Shown here one piece after another: positions 50,429-58,515 of a stretch of DNA of 58,515 nt (position 1 is the first letter of the stretch; the number at the start of each line of letters is the position of its first letter). Location: positions 1-58,515 of the forward strand of contig JAFZXK010000022.1 in NCBI GenBank assembly GCA_017616785.1, in the 5' to 3' direction. The notes below the pieces were generated by a model. That model saw only the letters and a program-made list of their open reading frames with translations, was not told the origin of the DNA and made no database searches. A program made the position numbers and the translations under genes. The stretch comes from Alphaproteobacteria bacterium (lineage in GTDB: Bacteria; Pseudomonadota; Alphaproteobacteria; Rs-D84).

Positions 50429-51895
50429 TTATTTCCCCATTATCTTTGTTGGTCGGTTGTCGATGTTTGCAAATTGTTCAATGTGTTTGGCAAGTTGCAG
50501 AACGCGAACATCGTCGAACATTTTGCCCACAACCTGAATCCCCAGTGGTAAATTGTTCGATGCCAAACCCGCCGGCACAGACACCGCCGGCACGCCGGCC
50601 AAATTCATTGCGACCGTGAACAAATCCAACGCATAGTATTCAAGTGGCGTCATATCTGATGAAAGTGGCATTGCGGTATTCGCACCCGACGGACACACAA
50701 TCAAATCGCAACTTTCGAAAGCATTATTAAATGCATTGGCAATCATGCGGCGAACGCGTGCGGCCTGCATAAAATAAACTTCGTATGATTCAGACGATAG
50801 AACCGCCGTGCCAATAATCATACGGCGTTTAACCTCGTCACCGAAACCGGCGGCGCGTGTCTTTTTATATGTGTCGTTCAGGTCGGATCCTTCGACACGC
50901 AATCCATAACGCATACCGTCATACCGCGCAAGGTTCGATGATGCCTCGGCCGGGGCGATAATATAATACGCGGCCAGTGCATCGAGTATATTCGGAATCG
51001 AAACTTCGACAATTTCCGCACCGATTGATTTCAAATCCGCAACACGTTTTTCAAACAGGTTTCTCATATCGTCGGAAATTTTGACATCGCCGAATTCGCG
51101 GATAACACCAACACGCAATTTCTTCCCATCGCCCAAAATTGGTTTTAATGGTGTTTCTAAATTTAATTTGAAATCCGCGCTGGTTGAATCCTTTGGGTCA
51201 TGGCCGGCCATTGCGGACAGCAACAATGCCACATCGTCAACCGTCCTTGCGATTGGACCCGGTGTGTCCAGCGACGACGCAAACGCGACGCATCCCCACC
51301 GCGAAGACAAACCATATGTCGGTTTCATCCCAACAAGGCCAGTAATAGAGCAGGGGAAACGTATCGAACCGCCCGTATCGGTGCCGGTTGCGCCCATCGC
51401 CATACCCGATGCGACCGCGGATGTTGAACCGCCCGATGAACCACCGGCGGTAAGTTTTTGTGCGCGGTTCCATGGGTTGATTGGTGCGCCGAAATACGAA
51501 GTTTTCGAAAATGTGCCCATTGCGAATTCATCAAGGTTTGCCTTGCCCAACAAAACCGTTCCGGCATCGATAAATTTCTGTGATACGGTAGATTCATATT
51601 CCGGCACAAAGTTTTCCAGCATGCGTGATGCCGCCGTTGTGCGAATGCCACGTGTTGCAAATAAATCCTTCATCGCAATCGGAATTCCGTCCAGTGCGCG
51701 TGCATTCCCGCCGCGAATCCGTTCGTCCGTGGCATGCGCATCCGCCAGTGCGCGTTCGGCGGTAACCGTAATGTACGCGTTTAATTCGGAATTATACTTT
51801 TCAATGCGTTCAATATGCGCGCGCGCAAGTTCGGTTGCAGATATTTCACGCGATTGTAATTTCTTTAATGCTTCGGTAATGGTAAAGTTTATCAT
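50429..51895 (-). CDS. gatA: Asp/Glu-tRNA amidotransferase subunit A
   Basis: 488 residues. GatA hydrolyses glutamine to supply ammonia. The amidase-signature Ser-cisSer-Lys triad is visible: Lys in IPIAMKDLFATRG, and Ser residues in GGSSGGSTSAVASGM and TDTGGSIRFP. The start overlaps nothing upstream; the next gene of the operon ends 11 bases before it. gatC is upstream, separated by three small paralogues. Confidence 0.96.
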   Translation of the reverse strand: MINFTITEALKKLQSREISATELARAHIERIEKYNSELNAYITVTAERALADAHATDERIRGGNARALDGIPIAMKDLFATRGIRTTAASRMLENFVPEYESTVSQKFIDAGTVLLGKANLDEFAMGTFSKTSYFGAPINPWNRAQKLTAGGSSGGSTSAVASGMAMGATGTDTGGSIRFPCSITGLVGMKPTYGLSSRWGCVAFASSLDTPGPIARTVDDVALLLSAMAGHDPKDSTSADFKLNLETPLKPILGDGKKLRVGVIREFGDVKISDDMRNLFEKRVADLKSIGAEIVEVSIPNILDALAAYYIIAPAEASSNLARYDGMRYGLRVEGSDLNDTYKKTRAAGFGDEVKRRMIIGTAVLSSESYEVYFMQAARVRRMIANAFNNAFESCDLIVCPSGANTAMPLSSDMTPLEYYALDLFTVAMNLAGVPAVSVPAGLASNNLPLGIQVVGKMFDDVRVLQLAKHIEQFANIDNRPTKIMGK

Positions 51896-51906
51896 GGTCT
51901 AGTCTC

Positions 51907-52287
51907 TTAATTTGAATATTGTCTTGAAAAAAGTATTTTGCCAAATATTTCGTTTACGAATTTGTCTGTACATTTACCTGTGACGATTGCATTGATGCAA
52001 TTTTGTGATAATTTGCATTTGCATTCTGGATTATGCTTTATAATCACACGCAAGAAATTGCCATTGTTTAAAATGGTATGTCGTGTGCCAAAAGTCGTAT
52101 CTGATAACCAGCTGTTATTTTCATATCGTTCAATGTCACAATGACCGCAACCAAATGGCTCACCAATATAGTTATCTAGATGTTCTTTTAAATTTTCTAT
52201 TTTTGATGACTTAATCGATTGTGTGTATTCAATCGATGTTCCGGGCCATATCATCATGTAAAAATTGATTTCGTTTTGGCTGGTCAT
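51907..52287 (-). CDS. Small protein, gat-operon Cys family, member 1
   Basis: 126 residues. Family end motif: CINAIVTGKCTDKF, then VNEIFGKILF and QY, shared with the two genes upstream. A CGHC pair (FGCGHCDIER) lies at about residue 47, which could hold a metal. No signal peptide or membrane span. It lies 11 bases from gatA and 8 bases from the next paralogue. Function unknown. Confidence 0.7.
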   Translation of the reverse strand: MTSQNEINFYMMIWPGTSIEYTQSIKSSKIENLKEHLDNYIGEPFGCGHCDIERYENNSWLSDTTFGTRHTILNNGNFLRVIIKHNPECKCKLSQNCINAIVTGKCTDKFVNEIFGKILFSRQYSN

Positions 52288-52295
52288 TTTTCTCT

Positions 52296-52721
52296 CTATC
52301 TTTGTTTTTTATATTTTTCGGGAAACAAAATTTCGCCAATGTATTTTTGGACAAATGGTGATGTGCATTGGCCGTCCTTTATACATAGTGGACAAACGGC
52401 CGGACATACAGGCCAACATTCACGATTTTCTTCGTCTGTGATAACTTCGATAATCAATTCGTTTGATTTGTTGCGCGAATTGTGCGGGACAAATTCCGTT
52501 GGTTTTTTGGTTGAACAACAATGAATCAATGAATTGTCATAATGTACGTTAAAAGCGCAATTATCAACGACCAAACCTTCGGGTGGAAGGTATCCTTGGA
52601 CATGGTTTATAAATTCTTGTTTTTGTTCGTCCGTTAATTTATTTGATTTTAATTTTGTTGGTGTCCGTCCATCAACAGGATAACTTGTAAGAATTACAGT
52701 TGTATTTTTTTTATTTGCCAT
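52296..52721 (-). CDS. Small protein, gat-operon Cys family, member 2
   Basis: 141 residues. The C-terminal CPLCIKDGQCTSPFVQKYIG followed by EILF and KY matches the motif of the two flanking genes. Cysteine clusters also occur at HCCST and WPVCPAVCPLC, a possible multi-Cys metal site. No signal peptide. Tightly spaced in the operon; function unknown. Confidence 0.7.
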   Translation of the reverse strand: MANKKNTTVILTSYPVDGRTPTKLKSNKLTDEQKQEFINHVQGYLPPEGLVVDNCAFNVHYDNSLIHCCSTKKPTEFVPHNSRNKSNELIIEVITDEENRECWPVCPAVCPLCIKDGQCTSPFVQKYIGEILFPEKYKKQR

Positions 52722-52723
52722 TT

Positions 52724-53098
52724 TTATCTCCCTTGATATTTATCGGCGAATAATTTTTTGCCGATATGGTCTATTACAAATTTGTCCGTGCATTTGCCTT
52801 TTTTGATGTGTGTTGTGCATTGCCTATAATCATCTATCTTGCATGTTTTCGCCACAGGCCACACAGAAATAATCAAACGTTCGGTGGTTGTTTTTTCTCT
52901 TTTGTCGATAGAATCGGTTTGTTCAAAATGTGTGGACAACTCATGTATACACGATGATGCCGGAATTTCAGCATTTTTTAAATTTTCTAAAAGTTTATGT
53001 AAATCGTCAGGTTTCATAAAGCCGCAGTGTTTACAGCCAGACAAACCATAGAGATTATACGCAGAACTTAAAAATATATTCGATTTTTTCTTTGACAT
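52724..53098 (-). CDS. Small protein, gat-operon Cys family, member 3
   Basis: 124 residues. Starts MSKKKSNIFLSS; contains GCKHCGFMKPDD (a CxxC-like pair near residue 22) and ends CTTHIKKGKCTDKFVIDHIG followed by KKLF and KY, the family motif. Start at 53098 is 2 bases past the gatC stop region; a longer frame upstream lies inside gatC on the same strand and is rejected. Function unknown. Confidence 0.7.
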   Translation of the reverse strand: MSKKKSNIFLSSAYNLYGLSGCKHCGFMKPDDLHKLLENLKNAEIPASSCIHELSTHFEQTDSIDKREKTTTERLIISVWPVAKTCKIDDYRQCTTHIKKGKCTDKFVIDHIGKKLFADKYQGR

Positions 53099-53099
53099 T

Positions 53100-53396
53100 T
53101 TAATCCCCGTCCATGACCTTTGGCACCGCAAAGTAGCCGCGGGATGCGCCCGCCCGGTCCGGTGCGTTCGCCATAACCGCATCGCGAATTCCGCCGTCGG
53201 TGACGACATCCGCCCGCCGGGGCAGGGCGTGCGATGCCGGCGACAGCATTGGTTCAACGCCGCGTGTGTCAATCTGTTTCAATTTATCAATCCATTCAAT
53301 AACGGAATCGATGTTCATCTTTTCCAATTGTTCATCCGAAATATCGATTTTTATTAAATCGGCGAATTTTTGTAATTGTTGCTTGCTAAATGCCAT
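53100..53396 (-). CDS. gatC: Asp/Glu-tRNA amidotransferase subunit C
   Basis: 98 residues. GatC stabilises the GatAB complex. Typical features: N-terminal helix LQKFADLIKIDISDEQLEKM, the middle QIDTRGVEPMLSP, and the C-terminal FAVPKVMD end. It heads the leftward gat operon. A divergent ruvX lies 37 bases upstream. Confidence 0.93.
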   Translation of the reverse strand: MAFSKQQLQKFADLIKIDISDEQLEKMNIDSVIEWIDKLKQIDTRGVEPMLSPASHALPRRADVVTDGGIRDAVMANAPDRAGASRGYFAVPKVMDGD

Positions 53397-53433
53397 ATCT
53401 AATCCTATATTGAGTTGCAGAGGTGATTATACA

Positions 53434-53883
53434 ATGATTTTGTCAGATTTCAAGGTTTTAGAGAAAAAAGGTCGCTTGCTGGGCATCGATTGGGGCGCGC
53501 GCCGGACGGGGATTGCCGTTTCGGATGAAACCAAAGAATTTGTCTTTGCACGCGAACCCATTTTGGCGGAAAATATTGATGACCAGGTTCATAAAATCCT
53601 GGGGTTATTAGGTTCGGAAAAAATTGTCGGGATTGTTTTGGGGTTGCCTTTGCGTATGGATGGCGGGGATTCAGATACGACAACCGCGGTTCGCGCCTTT
53701 GCGCAAAAATTGTCGGAAAAGACGGATGTGCCGATTGTGTTTTTGGATGAAACATTGTCTTCGGCCGAGGCCCAAGGTCAAATGGGTCGTGTGCGGCGAA
53801 ATGAAATCAAGGAAAAATTGGATTCCCAAGCGGCGCGTGTAATACTGGAAAACGCAATTGCGATTGTCAAAAGGGGATGCTAA
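53434..53883 (+). CDS. ruvX: Holliday junction resolvase-like RuvX/YqgF
   Basis: 149 residues, normal length. YqgF/RuvX is an RNase H-fold nuclease used in 16S rRNA 5'-end processing. Motifs: LLGIDWGARRTGIAVSD (first acid), VLGLPLRMDG, and LDETLSSAEAQ (last acids). Start at 53434 follows AGAGGTG. It is a single rightward gene ending at a repeat. Confidence 0.93.
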   Translation: MILSDFKVLEKKGRLLGIDWGARRTGIAVSDETKEFVFAREPILAENIDDQVHKILGLLGSEKIVGIVLGLPLRMDGGDSDTTTAVRAFAQKLSEKTDVPIVFLDETLSSAEAQGQMGRVRRNEIKEKLDSQAARVILENAIAIVKRGC

Positions 53884-54016
53884 AAATCCCCTTTCCTACG
53901 GAAAGGGGTGGCATACGAAGTATGACAGGGTATGGGGCCGTCTCCGTTTTGCTCCGTCGCGCCAAGAATTACCCCACCGCGTCCCGCGGTCCCCCCCCTT
54001 CTTGAAAAGAAGGGGA
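53884..54016. repeat. GC-rich intergenic palindromes between convergent genes
   Basis: CCCCTTTCC/GGAAAGGGG (53888-53908) and CCCCTTCTT/AAGAAGGGG (53995-54015) flank a GC-rich middle with CGCGTCCCGCGG. These lie between ruvX and the leftward PerM-type gene and may stop transcription from both sides, although no clear T run is present on the plus strand. Confidence 0.5.
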
Positions 54017-55054
54017 TTATTCTTCATTTTTATCTGGGATTTCGCCGTCAGACGACAGCAATATCGCAATCCAACGCGTTGAATCAAACTGTGCTGTGAT
54101 GATGAACGCCGCAACGAGCAGGGGAACGCTGAAAAACATACCGGCAACGCCCCATATCAATCCCCAAAATACCAGGTTGATTAAGATTGCAAGTGTTGAA
54201 AGGTTTAATGTCTTTCCCGTAAGTTTTGGTTCGATGATGTTACCGAATACAATCTGTAATCCAATTAGGCCCAACGCAAGCAAAATAACTTCGTTTAATG
54301 TTGCGCCCGATATTGCTCCAAAAAGTATAGGCAAACCGCATCCGATAATTGCACCGATTGTTGGGATATAACTTAAAATAAATATCGCAAATGCCCACAC
54401 GCCCGCGAATTCAAGGCCCAGTATCGACATCCATGCGAAAGACACCAGTCCCGTAATTCCAGAAACGAGTGTTTTCATAAACAAATACTTTTTCATATTT
54501 TCATCAATGCTTTTAATAATATAGCGGATTTTTTTTGTGTGGCTTTTGTTCGGGAAAAGTTCCGCAAATTTTTTGTGAAATGTGCTTTGTTCGACAAACA
54601 TAAATATCATATAGACAATAACCATACCAAAAGATGTTGCAATTTTTGCGACCGATGAACCGATGCTTGATATAATCGATGTGATGTTTGGAATCACGAT
54701 GCTTGTTATATCGATGTCCAATGTATATGATATGTAATTCCAAAGGTTATTAAGGTTCGCCTGAATTTCCGGCATCGCGACCAAAAGTCCACTGAACATT
54801 GGGCGAATGCGCGTGATGAAAAAGTATATTAAACCAACAAATGTCGCGATGGATAAAAGTGTTGATAGCAAATTGAACAATCGCCGTGGAATGGCACACC
54901 TGTCTTCTTCGCAGGCGGGAAATAATTTTCGATAATATGTCGCCGTTGCATTTACCAAATACCATAAAAAAGTCGCGACAAGTAACGGAATAAATATCGA
55001 ACTGCCTATCCAGAGTATGAATATAAATGCGGTAAATAAAATCAGTCCGTTCAT
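54017..55054 (-). CDS. AI-2E/PerM-family membrane protein
   Basis: 345 residues, seven to eight predicted spans. The C-terminal block FAIFILSYIPTIGAIIGCGLP and GLQIVFGNIIEPKLTGKTL is the family signature (YPxxGxxxG... and N.IEPxxxG). Members act as exporters or Na+/H+ antiporters; substrate not known here. ATG at 55054 is chosen because AAGGAAAAGG lies at a proper distance; a GTG at 55063 is possible. sufC ends 24 bases upstream. Confidence 0.85.
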   Translation of the reverse strand: MNGLILFTAFIFILWIGSSIFIPLLVATFLWYLVNATATYYRKLFPACEEDRCAIPRRLFNLLSTLLSIATFVGLIYFFITRIRPMFSGLLVAMPEIQANLNNLWNYISYTLDIDITSIVIPNITSIISSIGSSVAKIATSFGMVIVYMIFMFVEQSTFHKKFAELFPNKSHTKKIRYIIKSIDENMKKYLFMKTLVSGITGLVSFAWMSILGLEFAGVWAFAIFILSYIPTIGAIIGCGLPILFGAISGATLNEVILLALGLIGLQIVFGNIIEPKLTGKTLNLSTLAILINLVFWGLIWGVAGMFFSVPLLVAAFIITAQFDSTRWIAILLSSDGEIPDKNEE

Positions 55055-55078
55055 GGGCGACACCTTTTCCTTTTGATA

Positions 55079-55759
55079 TTATTCTATCACAATTTTGCCA
55101 TTTGATAAAGTGGTTGTGTGTGTTGGGTGTATTAAATCTGTGAAATTTTGTTGGTGGCTTATGAAAATAAATGTTGTGTCCGGTATAGATTTTATTACTT
55201 CCGCGATTTGCATCTGTGTTTCGGCGTCCGCGCCGGAATCCGGTTCGTCTAAAATTGCAAGTTTTGGATTTGTTAAAATCAGTCGCAGTAACATTATGCG
55301 TTTTCTTTCACCACCGGAAAAACCAACATTTATTGAACGGTTCAACCATTCGCGTGGTATGTTTAATATATCGCGCGCTTCTTCTAATCTTTCAATGAAT
55401 TCGGCCATTGGTAAATCGCGACCGGTTTGAAAATGATAATGCGCCGCCGCCGAATGTTTAAGAAAACTCGTGATTGTAAGGCCCGGAATTTCAGGGACAT
55501 TTTGTGCGCCGGTGAATATGCCCGATAGTGCACGCGCGGTTGCGTTTTCATGTGTTATGCTGCGACCGTCAAATATGATTTCACCATTATCTATTGTATA
55601 TGTTGGGTCGCCGGATATCGCGCCAACCAATGTAGATTTGCCCGAACCATTGTGGCCACGAATTAAATGTCGTGCGCCGTATTCAACATCCAGATTTACG
55701 TTAGATAATAATTTTTTGCCGTCAAAGGACACACTAAGATTTTTTATTTCAAGTATCAT
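55079..55759 (-). CDS. sufC: Iron-sulphur assembly ATPase SufC
   Basis: 226 residues. SufC is the ABC-type ATPase of the SufBC(D) scaffold. Walker A GHNGSGKST, signature FSGGERKR, Walker B LAILDEPDSGAD, and the H-loop SHQQ are intact. The start overlaps the sufB stop by 4 bases. Confidence 0.94.
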   Translation of the reverse strand: MILEIKNLSVSFDGKKLLSNVNLDVEYGARHLIRGHNGSGKSTLVGAISGDPTYTIDNGEIIFDGRSITHENATARALSGIFTGAQNVPEIPGLTITSFLKHSAAAHYHFQTGRDLPMAEFIERLEEARDILNIPREWLNRSINVGFSGGERKRIMLLRLILTNPKLAILDEPDSGADAETQMQIAEVIKSIPDTTFIFISHQQNFTDLIHPTHTTTLSNGKIVIE

Positions 55760-57105
55760 TTTATTCCCCCGTTGGTATTCGAAAGCGCCATTTGGATAAG
55801 TTGCCTTGATTCAACCAAAAATTCCATTGGCAATCGCGACAATATCGGTGTCGCCATGGAACCGATAATAAGCGCCGTTGCGGTGTCTGTATCAATTCCC
55901 GCCATATTCAAATAGTTTAACTGTGTGGCATCGATTGAACCGGTTGATGCTTCGTGCGTTTGAACATTATCTGTGTTTTCATACACGATATTTGGAAGCG
56001 CATTTGTTGTTGCGTCGTTGCCAACAATTCGTGTGTCGCACTTTGACACATTTTTTCCACTGTGTCCCGAAAAACTTACCAAACTGCGAAATGTTTGTCG
56101 CGACCAATCAAGTGCCACACCGTATGACAATATATTAGATGTAGTGTTATCGCCAATGTGCAACATCTTTGTTCCGGTATCTGATTGTTGCCCCCCGCGT
56201 GTTATGGTCAGTGAATAAAAATCACTTGCGGAACCATCACCATATAAAATTGTTGATGGATATTTCCATGTCATGGCGGAACCAACTTCGAATTGTGTCC
56301 AATCAAGTCGCGCGTTGTCGTAGCATTTTCCGCGCTTGGTTACAAAATTTAGTATTCCGGTGTTGTTGTATGTGCCGCGTCTTGGGGCGTCGCCCGCGTG
56401 CCAGTTTTGAACGGTTGCATATTTTACATGCGCATTGTCATGGACGATTATTTCAACAACGCCACTGTGTAATTGGTGATTGGGGCGTCGCGGGGCGCTG
56501 CAGCCCTCCATATAACTAAGTTTTGAATCTTTGTCCGCGATAATAAGTGTGCGTTCGAATTGACCGATTTTTGCAGTTTCAATTCTGAAATAACTTGCCA
56601 AATCAATCGGGCATTCGGTGTGTGGCGGAATATACACAAATGTTCCGTCGGAAAAGACCGCTGAATTTAATGCCGCAAAAAAATTGTCAGATGGTGGAAC
56701 AACTGTGCCAAGGTATTTTCTGACTAAATCAGGGTATTCCAAAACCGCGCGCGAAAATGGCAAGAAAATAATTCCGCGCGATGCAAGTTCCGTCGTATAT
56801 GATGTGTGGACAGATTCACTGTCGATGACCGTGTCGGTTGCCATGCCAAGCAGTGCACGCTGTTCATTTTCGGGTAACCCCATTTTGTCGTATGTTGATT
56901 TTAGGTCGCTGTTGTCAATCGGTGTTTGGGAATTATAATAATTTAATGTGTCGTAATTTATTGGTGCGTAATCTATTTCGCCCCAATGTGGTTCGGGCAT
57001 TTTTTGCCATAAATCTAATGCCGCCAATCGCCAATCGGTTAGCCACCTTGGTTCATTGCGGTGGCGCGATATATCGCAAACAAGTTCCGGGGAAAGTTTC
57101 GTCAT
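55756..57105 (-). CDS. sufB: Iron-sulphur scaffold protein SufB
   Basis: 449 residues, shorter than many SufB (about 480). The beta-helix core with many Asn/Asp/Thr strands and the final helical region YLNMAGIDTDTATALIIGSM are typical; KLSYMEGCSAPRRPNHQLHSG matches a conserved SufB-type segment with a cysteine. sufD is not nearby; sufS-sufT-sufE lie at 31344. Overlaps the preceding gene by 4 bases. Confidence 0.93.
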   Translation of the reverse strand: MTKLSPELVCDISRHRNEPRWLTDWRLAALDLWQKMPEPHWGEIDYAPINYDTLNYYNSQTPIDNSDLKSTYDKMGLPENEQRALLGMATDTVIDSESVHTSYTTELASRGIIFLPFSRAVLEYPDLVRKYLGTVVPPSDNFFAALNSAVFSDGTFVYIPPHTECPIDLASYFRIETAKIGQFERTLIIADKDSKLSYMEGCSAPRRPNHQLHSGVVEIIVHDNAHVKYATVQNWHAGDAPRRGTYNNTGILNFVTKRGKCYDNARLDWTQFEVGSAMTWKYPSTILYGDGSASDFYSLTITRGGQQSDTGTKMLHIGDNTTSNILSYGVALDWSRQTFRSLVSFSGHSGKNVSKCDTRIVGNDATTNALPNIVYENTDNVQTHEASTGSIDATQLNYLNMAGIDTDTATALIIGSMATPILSRLPMEFLVESRQLIQMALSNTNGGIK

Positions 57106-57653
57106 TTAATATCTTCGTCCGCGGTTGCAAGTTGATATGCCTGGGTGAAAAAGGTTAGCGATTGCCCAAGCAAGCCGTTTAGGAAAGTTGTTGCCAAAAT
57201 TCCATCTGGTTCGGTCGCATTCAAATTATCAAGCAAACTTTCCGCACGCGACATATAATTCGACACATTGCGTTTAACATTCGCGTCAAGTTTTATTGCG
57301 CGCCGTAACTTTTCCATAACAAACGGGTTTGCGGCATATTCGTCCAAAAGTCCGCCAAGTGTTCGCCACAATGGATGTTCCGATGTGTTGCGTGGCATAA
57401 TGTCCAATGCGGCCAATATGGGGATAAGGTTTTGTAACAAATCTTGGTATATCATTTCGGCGTGTTCCGCCACCGCGTTTGTTGCGGATTTATTCCTTAG
57501 CGTGTTTTGCATCTTTATAATCGTGTCTTGGACATACGAAACATTTTTTTCAAGTGTCGCAATATGTCGATTTGTAACAATAATCATTGCTACGATTACA
57601 AGACAAATAACGGTTATAATTCCAAAATATATTGATATTAATGTAAAATCCAT
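57102..57653 (-). CDS. Hypothetical membrane-anchored protein upstream of sufB
   Basis: 183 residues. One N-terminal span (about residues 5-27, ISIYFGIITVICLVIVAMII), then a coiled-coil stretch and helical cytoplasmic or periplasmic region ending in acidic sequence (ATADEDIK). Overlaps the sufB start by 4 bases, so it is the first gene of the suf operon. No family recognised. Confidence 0.75.
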   Translation of the reverse strand: MDFTLISIYFGIITVICLVIVAMIIVTNRHIATLEKNVSYVQDTIIKMQNTLRNKSATNAVAEHAEMIYQDLLQNLIPILAALDIMPRNTSEHPLWRTLGGLLDEYAANPFVMEKLRRAIKLDANVKRNVSNYMSRAESLLDNLNATEPDGILATTFLNGLLGQSLTFFTQAYQLATADEDIK

Positions 57654-57758
57654 TTCTTTTCCTTTGTTTCAATACATAAAGTATAACACACTTTTTCCGA
57701 TTCGCGCGCATTGATATAAAATAAATTTAAAAACCTTGCCTAAATGTGTTTTTAGGTC

Positions 57759-57787
57759 TTGCACAGATTCGGTCAAATTGTTATAAT
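57759..57787 (+). promoter_or_regulatory. Promoter of the last gene
   Basis: TTGCAC (57759-57764), 17-base spacer, TATAAT (57782-57787). Just upstream, CCTAAA/TTTAGG (57739-57755) forms a small hairpin. Leader of about 35 bases with AAGGAAAGGAAGG. Confidence 0.75.
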
Positions 57788-57828
57788 GCACAATAGAAGA
57801 AAGGAATTTTTGAAGGAAAGGAAGGTTT

Positions 57829-58515
57829 ATGTTTCGCAAAATTTTAATTGCTGCTATGCTTGCAACCGCCGCTGGCTATTGCTTTGCGGCGATTGCGCTG
57901 GAACAGGTTGTTACGTCAGAGGTGTTTTATAAGGAGGACCGCGACGAAAGTGAAAATTACGCAGAGCAAAATAATGATTATTATGCGACGCAGTATCAAC
58001 AACCGTATCAGGTTCAATATCAACCGGTTTATCAAGAACCGTATCAAGAACAAACATATGAATATCAACAGGTTGAATATCAACCCGTTATGCCGATGCA
58101 ACCGGTTGTTGTGCCGGCGTGGCCCATCGGGTCAGAGGCGGATACCACTGTTTCTTGCGCCGAAGGTGTTTGTTCCAAGCGGGCACAATCGGATAATATA
58201 AAAATTGTGTCCAAGGTTGGGTCTGATTTGGTTGTGGAAAATAATTTCAATATGGGCGTTCGTGGTGCGCGCGATGGTTCGGGTTGGTCCGGTGGTGCGG
58301 ATATGTTGCATGGAATGCCGATACCAACCGGTTTCGATAGCGAATGCGTAAATGGCGCGGAAATGCCACTTTTGCAACGTGAAGTTTTGGAAGATGATGG
58401 CGGAAATGTTTTGGCGGTGTCGCGCAGTGGGCGTAAAAAATGTGTTCGCTATGCCGATGGGTATGACGCATACCTTGCGCGGAATGGTTTGGTTGAAACA
58501 ACCGTCAATGGTGGC
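57829..58515 (+). CDS. Secreted Tyr/Gln-rich protein, cut by the window end
   Basis: At least 229 residues, open at the window end. Signal peptide (FRKILIAAMLATAAGYCFA). Residues about 50-95 carry imperfect YQ-repeats (QYQQPYQVQYQPVYQEPYQ), then a middle region with CAEGVCSKR and a more globular part with MLHGMPIPTGFDSECVNG near residues 160-180. AAGGAAGG precedes the ATG. The frame is continuous to the last base, so the C terminus lies outside. Function unknown; cell-envelope location is inferred. Confidence 0.8.
   Translation, partial: MFRKILIAAMLATAAGYCFAAIALEQVVTSEVFYKEDRDESENYAEQNNDYYATQYQQPYQVQYQPVYQEPYQEQTYEYQQVEYQPVMPMQPVVVPAWPIGSEADTTVSCAEGVCSKRAQSDNIKIVSKVGSDLVVENNFNMGVRGARDGSGWSGGADMLHGMPIPTGFDSECVNGAEMPLLQREVLEDDGGNVLAVSRSGRKKCVRYADGYDAYLARNGLVETTVNGG

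Noticed and set aside
52724..53272. Longer form of the third gat-operon paralogue
   Set aside because: The extra 58 codons lie within gatC in another frame; 53098 fits the operon spacing.
53200..53433. N-terminal extension of RuvX
   Set aside because: It is antisense to gatC and lacks RuvX-like sequence; 53434 has a ribosome binding site.
1..58515. Transposon, prophage or integron
   Set aside because: No transposase, integrase of phage type, capsid or tail gene is present; the only tyrosine recombinase is XerD-like in a housekeeping operon.

Overview
The window reads as one contiguous stretch of an alphaproteobacterial chromosome, moderately AT-rich and densely packed, with the standard genetic code. 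GatCAB, a GreA-MutL pair, SecDF-YajC, TatABC, Suf-type iron-sulphur genes, LptG, LolA, FtsL-FtsI and MiaB are ordinary proteobacterial housekeeping genes. Low housekeeping redundancy, many short secreted Cys-containing proteins of no known family, and Rickettsiales-like intergenic palindromes suggest an uncultured, host- or gut-associated lineage with a compact genome; that placement is inference. There is no transposase, integron, CRISPR array or prophage.

Layout. 1-1071: secreted repeat protein. 1324-2388: recA. 2438-7076: surface-glycan cluster of five genes (two rightward, three leftward) with a Caps_synth-type transferase, a family 2 transferase, a Stealth phosphotransferase, a second family 2-like transferase and an RgpF-like protein. 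7120-14423: typA, a hypothetical gene, then a leftward operon lptG - 43-residue membrane protein - xerD - J-domain gene - trxB - serS. 14527-16760: greA-mutL. 16760-18248: intergenic repeat, a riboswitch-like leader RNA and a Cys-rich secreted protein started by TTG. 18456-25701: yajC-secD-secF, an S41-like protein without its catalytic residues, a PAP2 phosphatase and ftsK. 26003-30466: a second surface protein, a threonine-rich leader peptide plus thrS, a mini-lipoprotein, a SPOR protein and tatA. 30515-33199: trx-dksA leftward and sufS-sufT-sufE rightward. 33236-39492: ftsL-ftsI, recJ-nrnA-lolA, tatB-tatC. 39493-41495: a 560-bp non-coding block with a second copy of the leader RNA, then three small secreted proteins. 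41578-46441: NlpD-like protein, lipoprotein, outer-membrane barrel, tRNA-Lys and an autotransporter-like protein. 46438-53396: leftward miaB, gatB, gatA and gatC interleaved with five unknown genes, with tRNA-Phe on the opposite strand. 53434-57653: ruvX, a PerM-type protein, and sufC-sufB behind a membrane protein. 57829-end: a secreted Tyr/Gln-rich protein cut by the window edge.

The most unusual content is regulatory. Two loci (about 16933-17118 and 39716-39911) can fold into the same branched RNA with a competing downstream strand, each ahead of Cys-containing secreted proteins. A 20-codon leader with seven consecutive Thr codons precedes thrS and starts almost at the +1 of a near-consensus promoter. 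Six AGTG-rich palindromic repeats sit exactly at the stop codons of rightward genes. Several genes appear to be transcribed without a leader. The gat operon carries three tandem paralogues of an unknown Cys-containing family.
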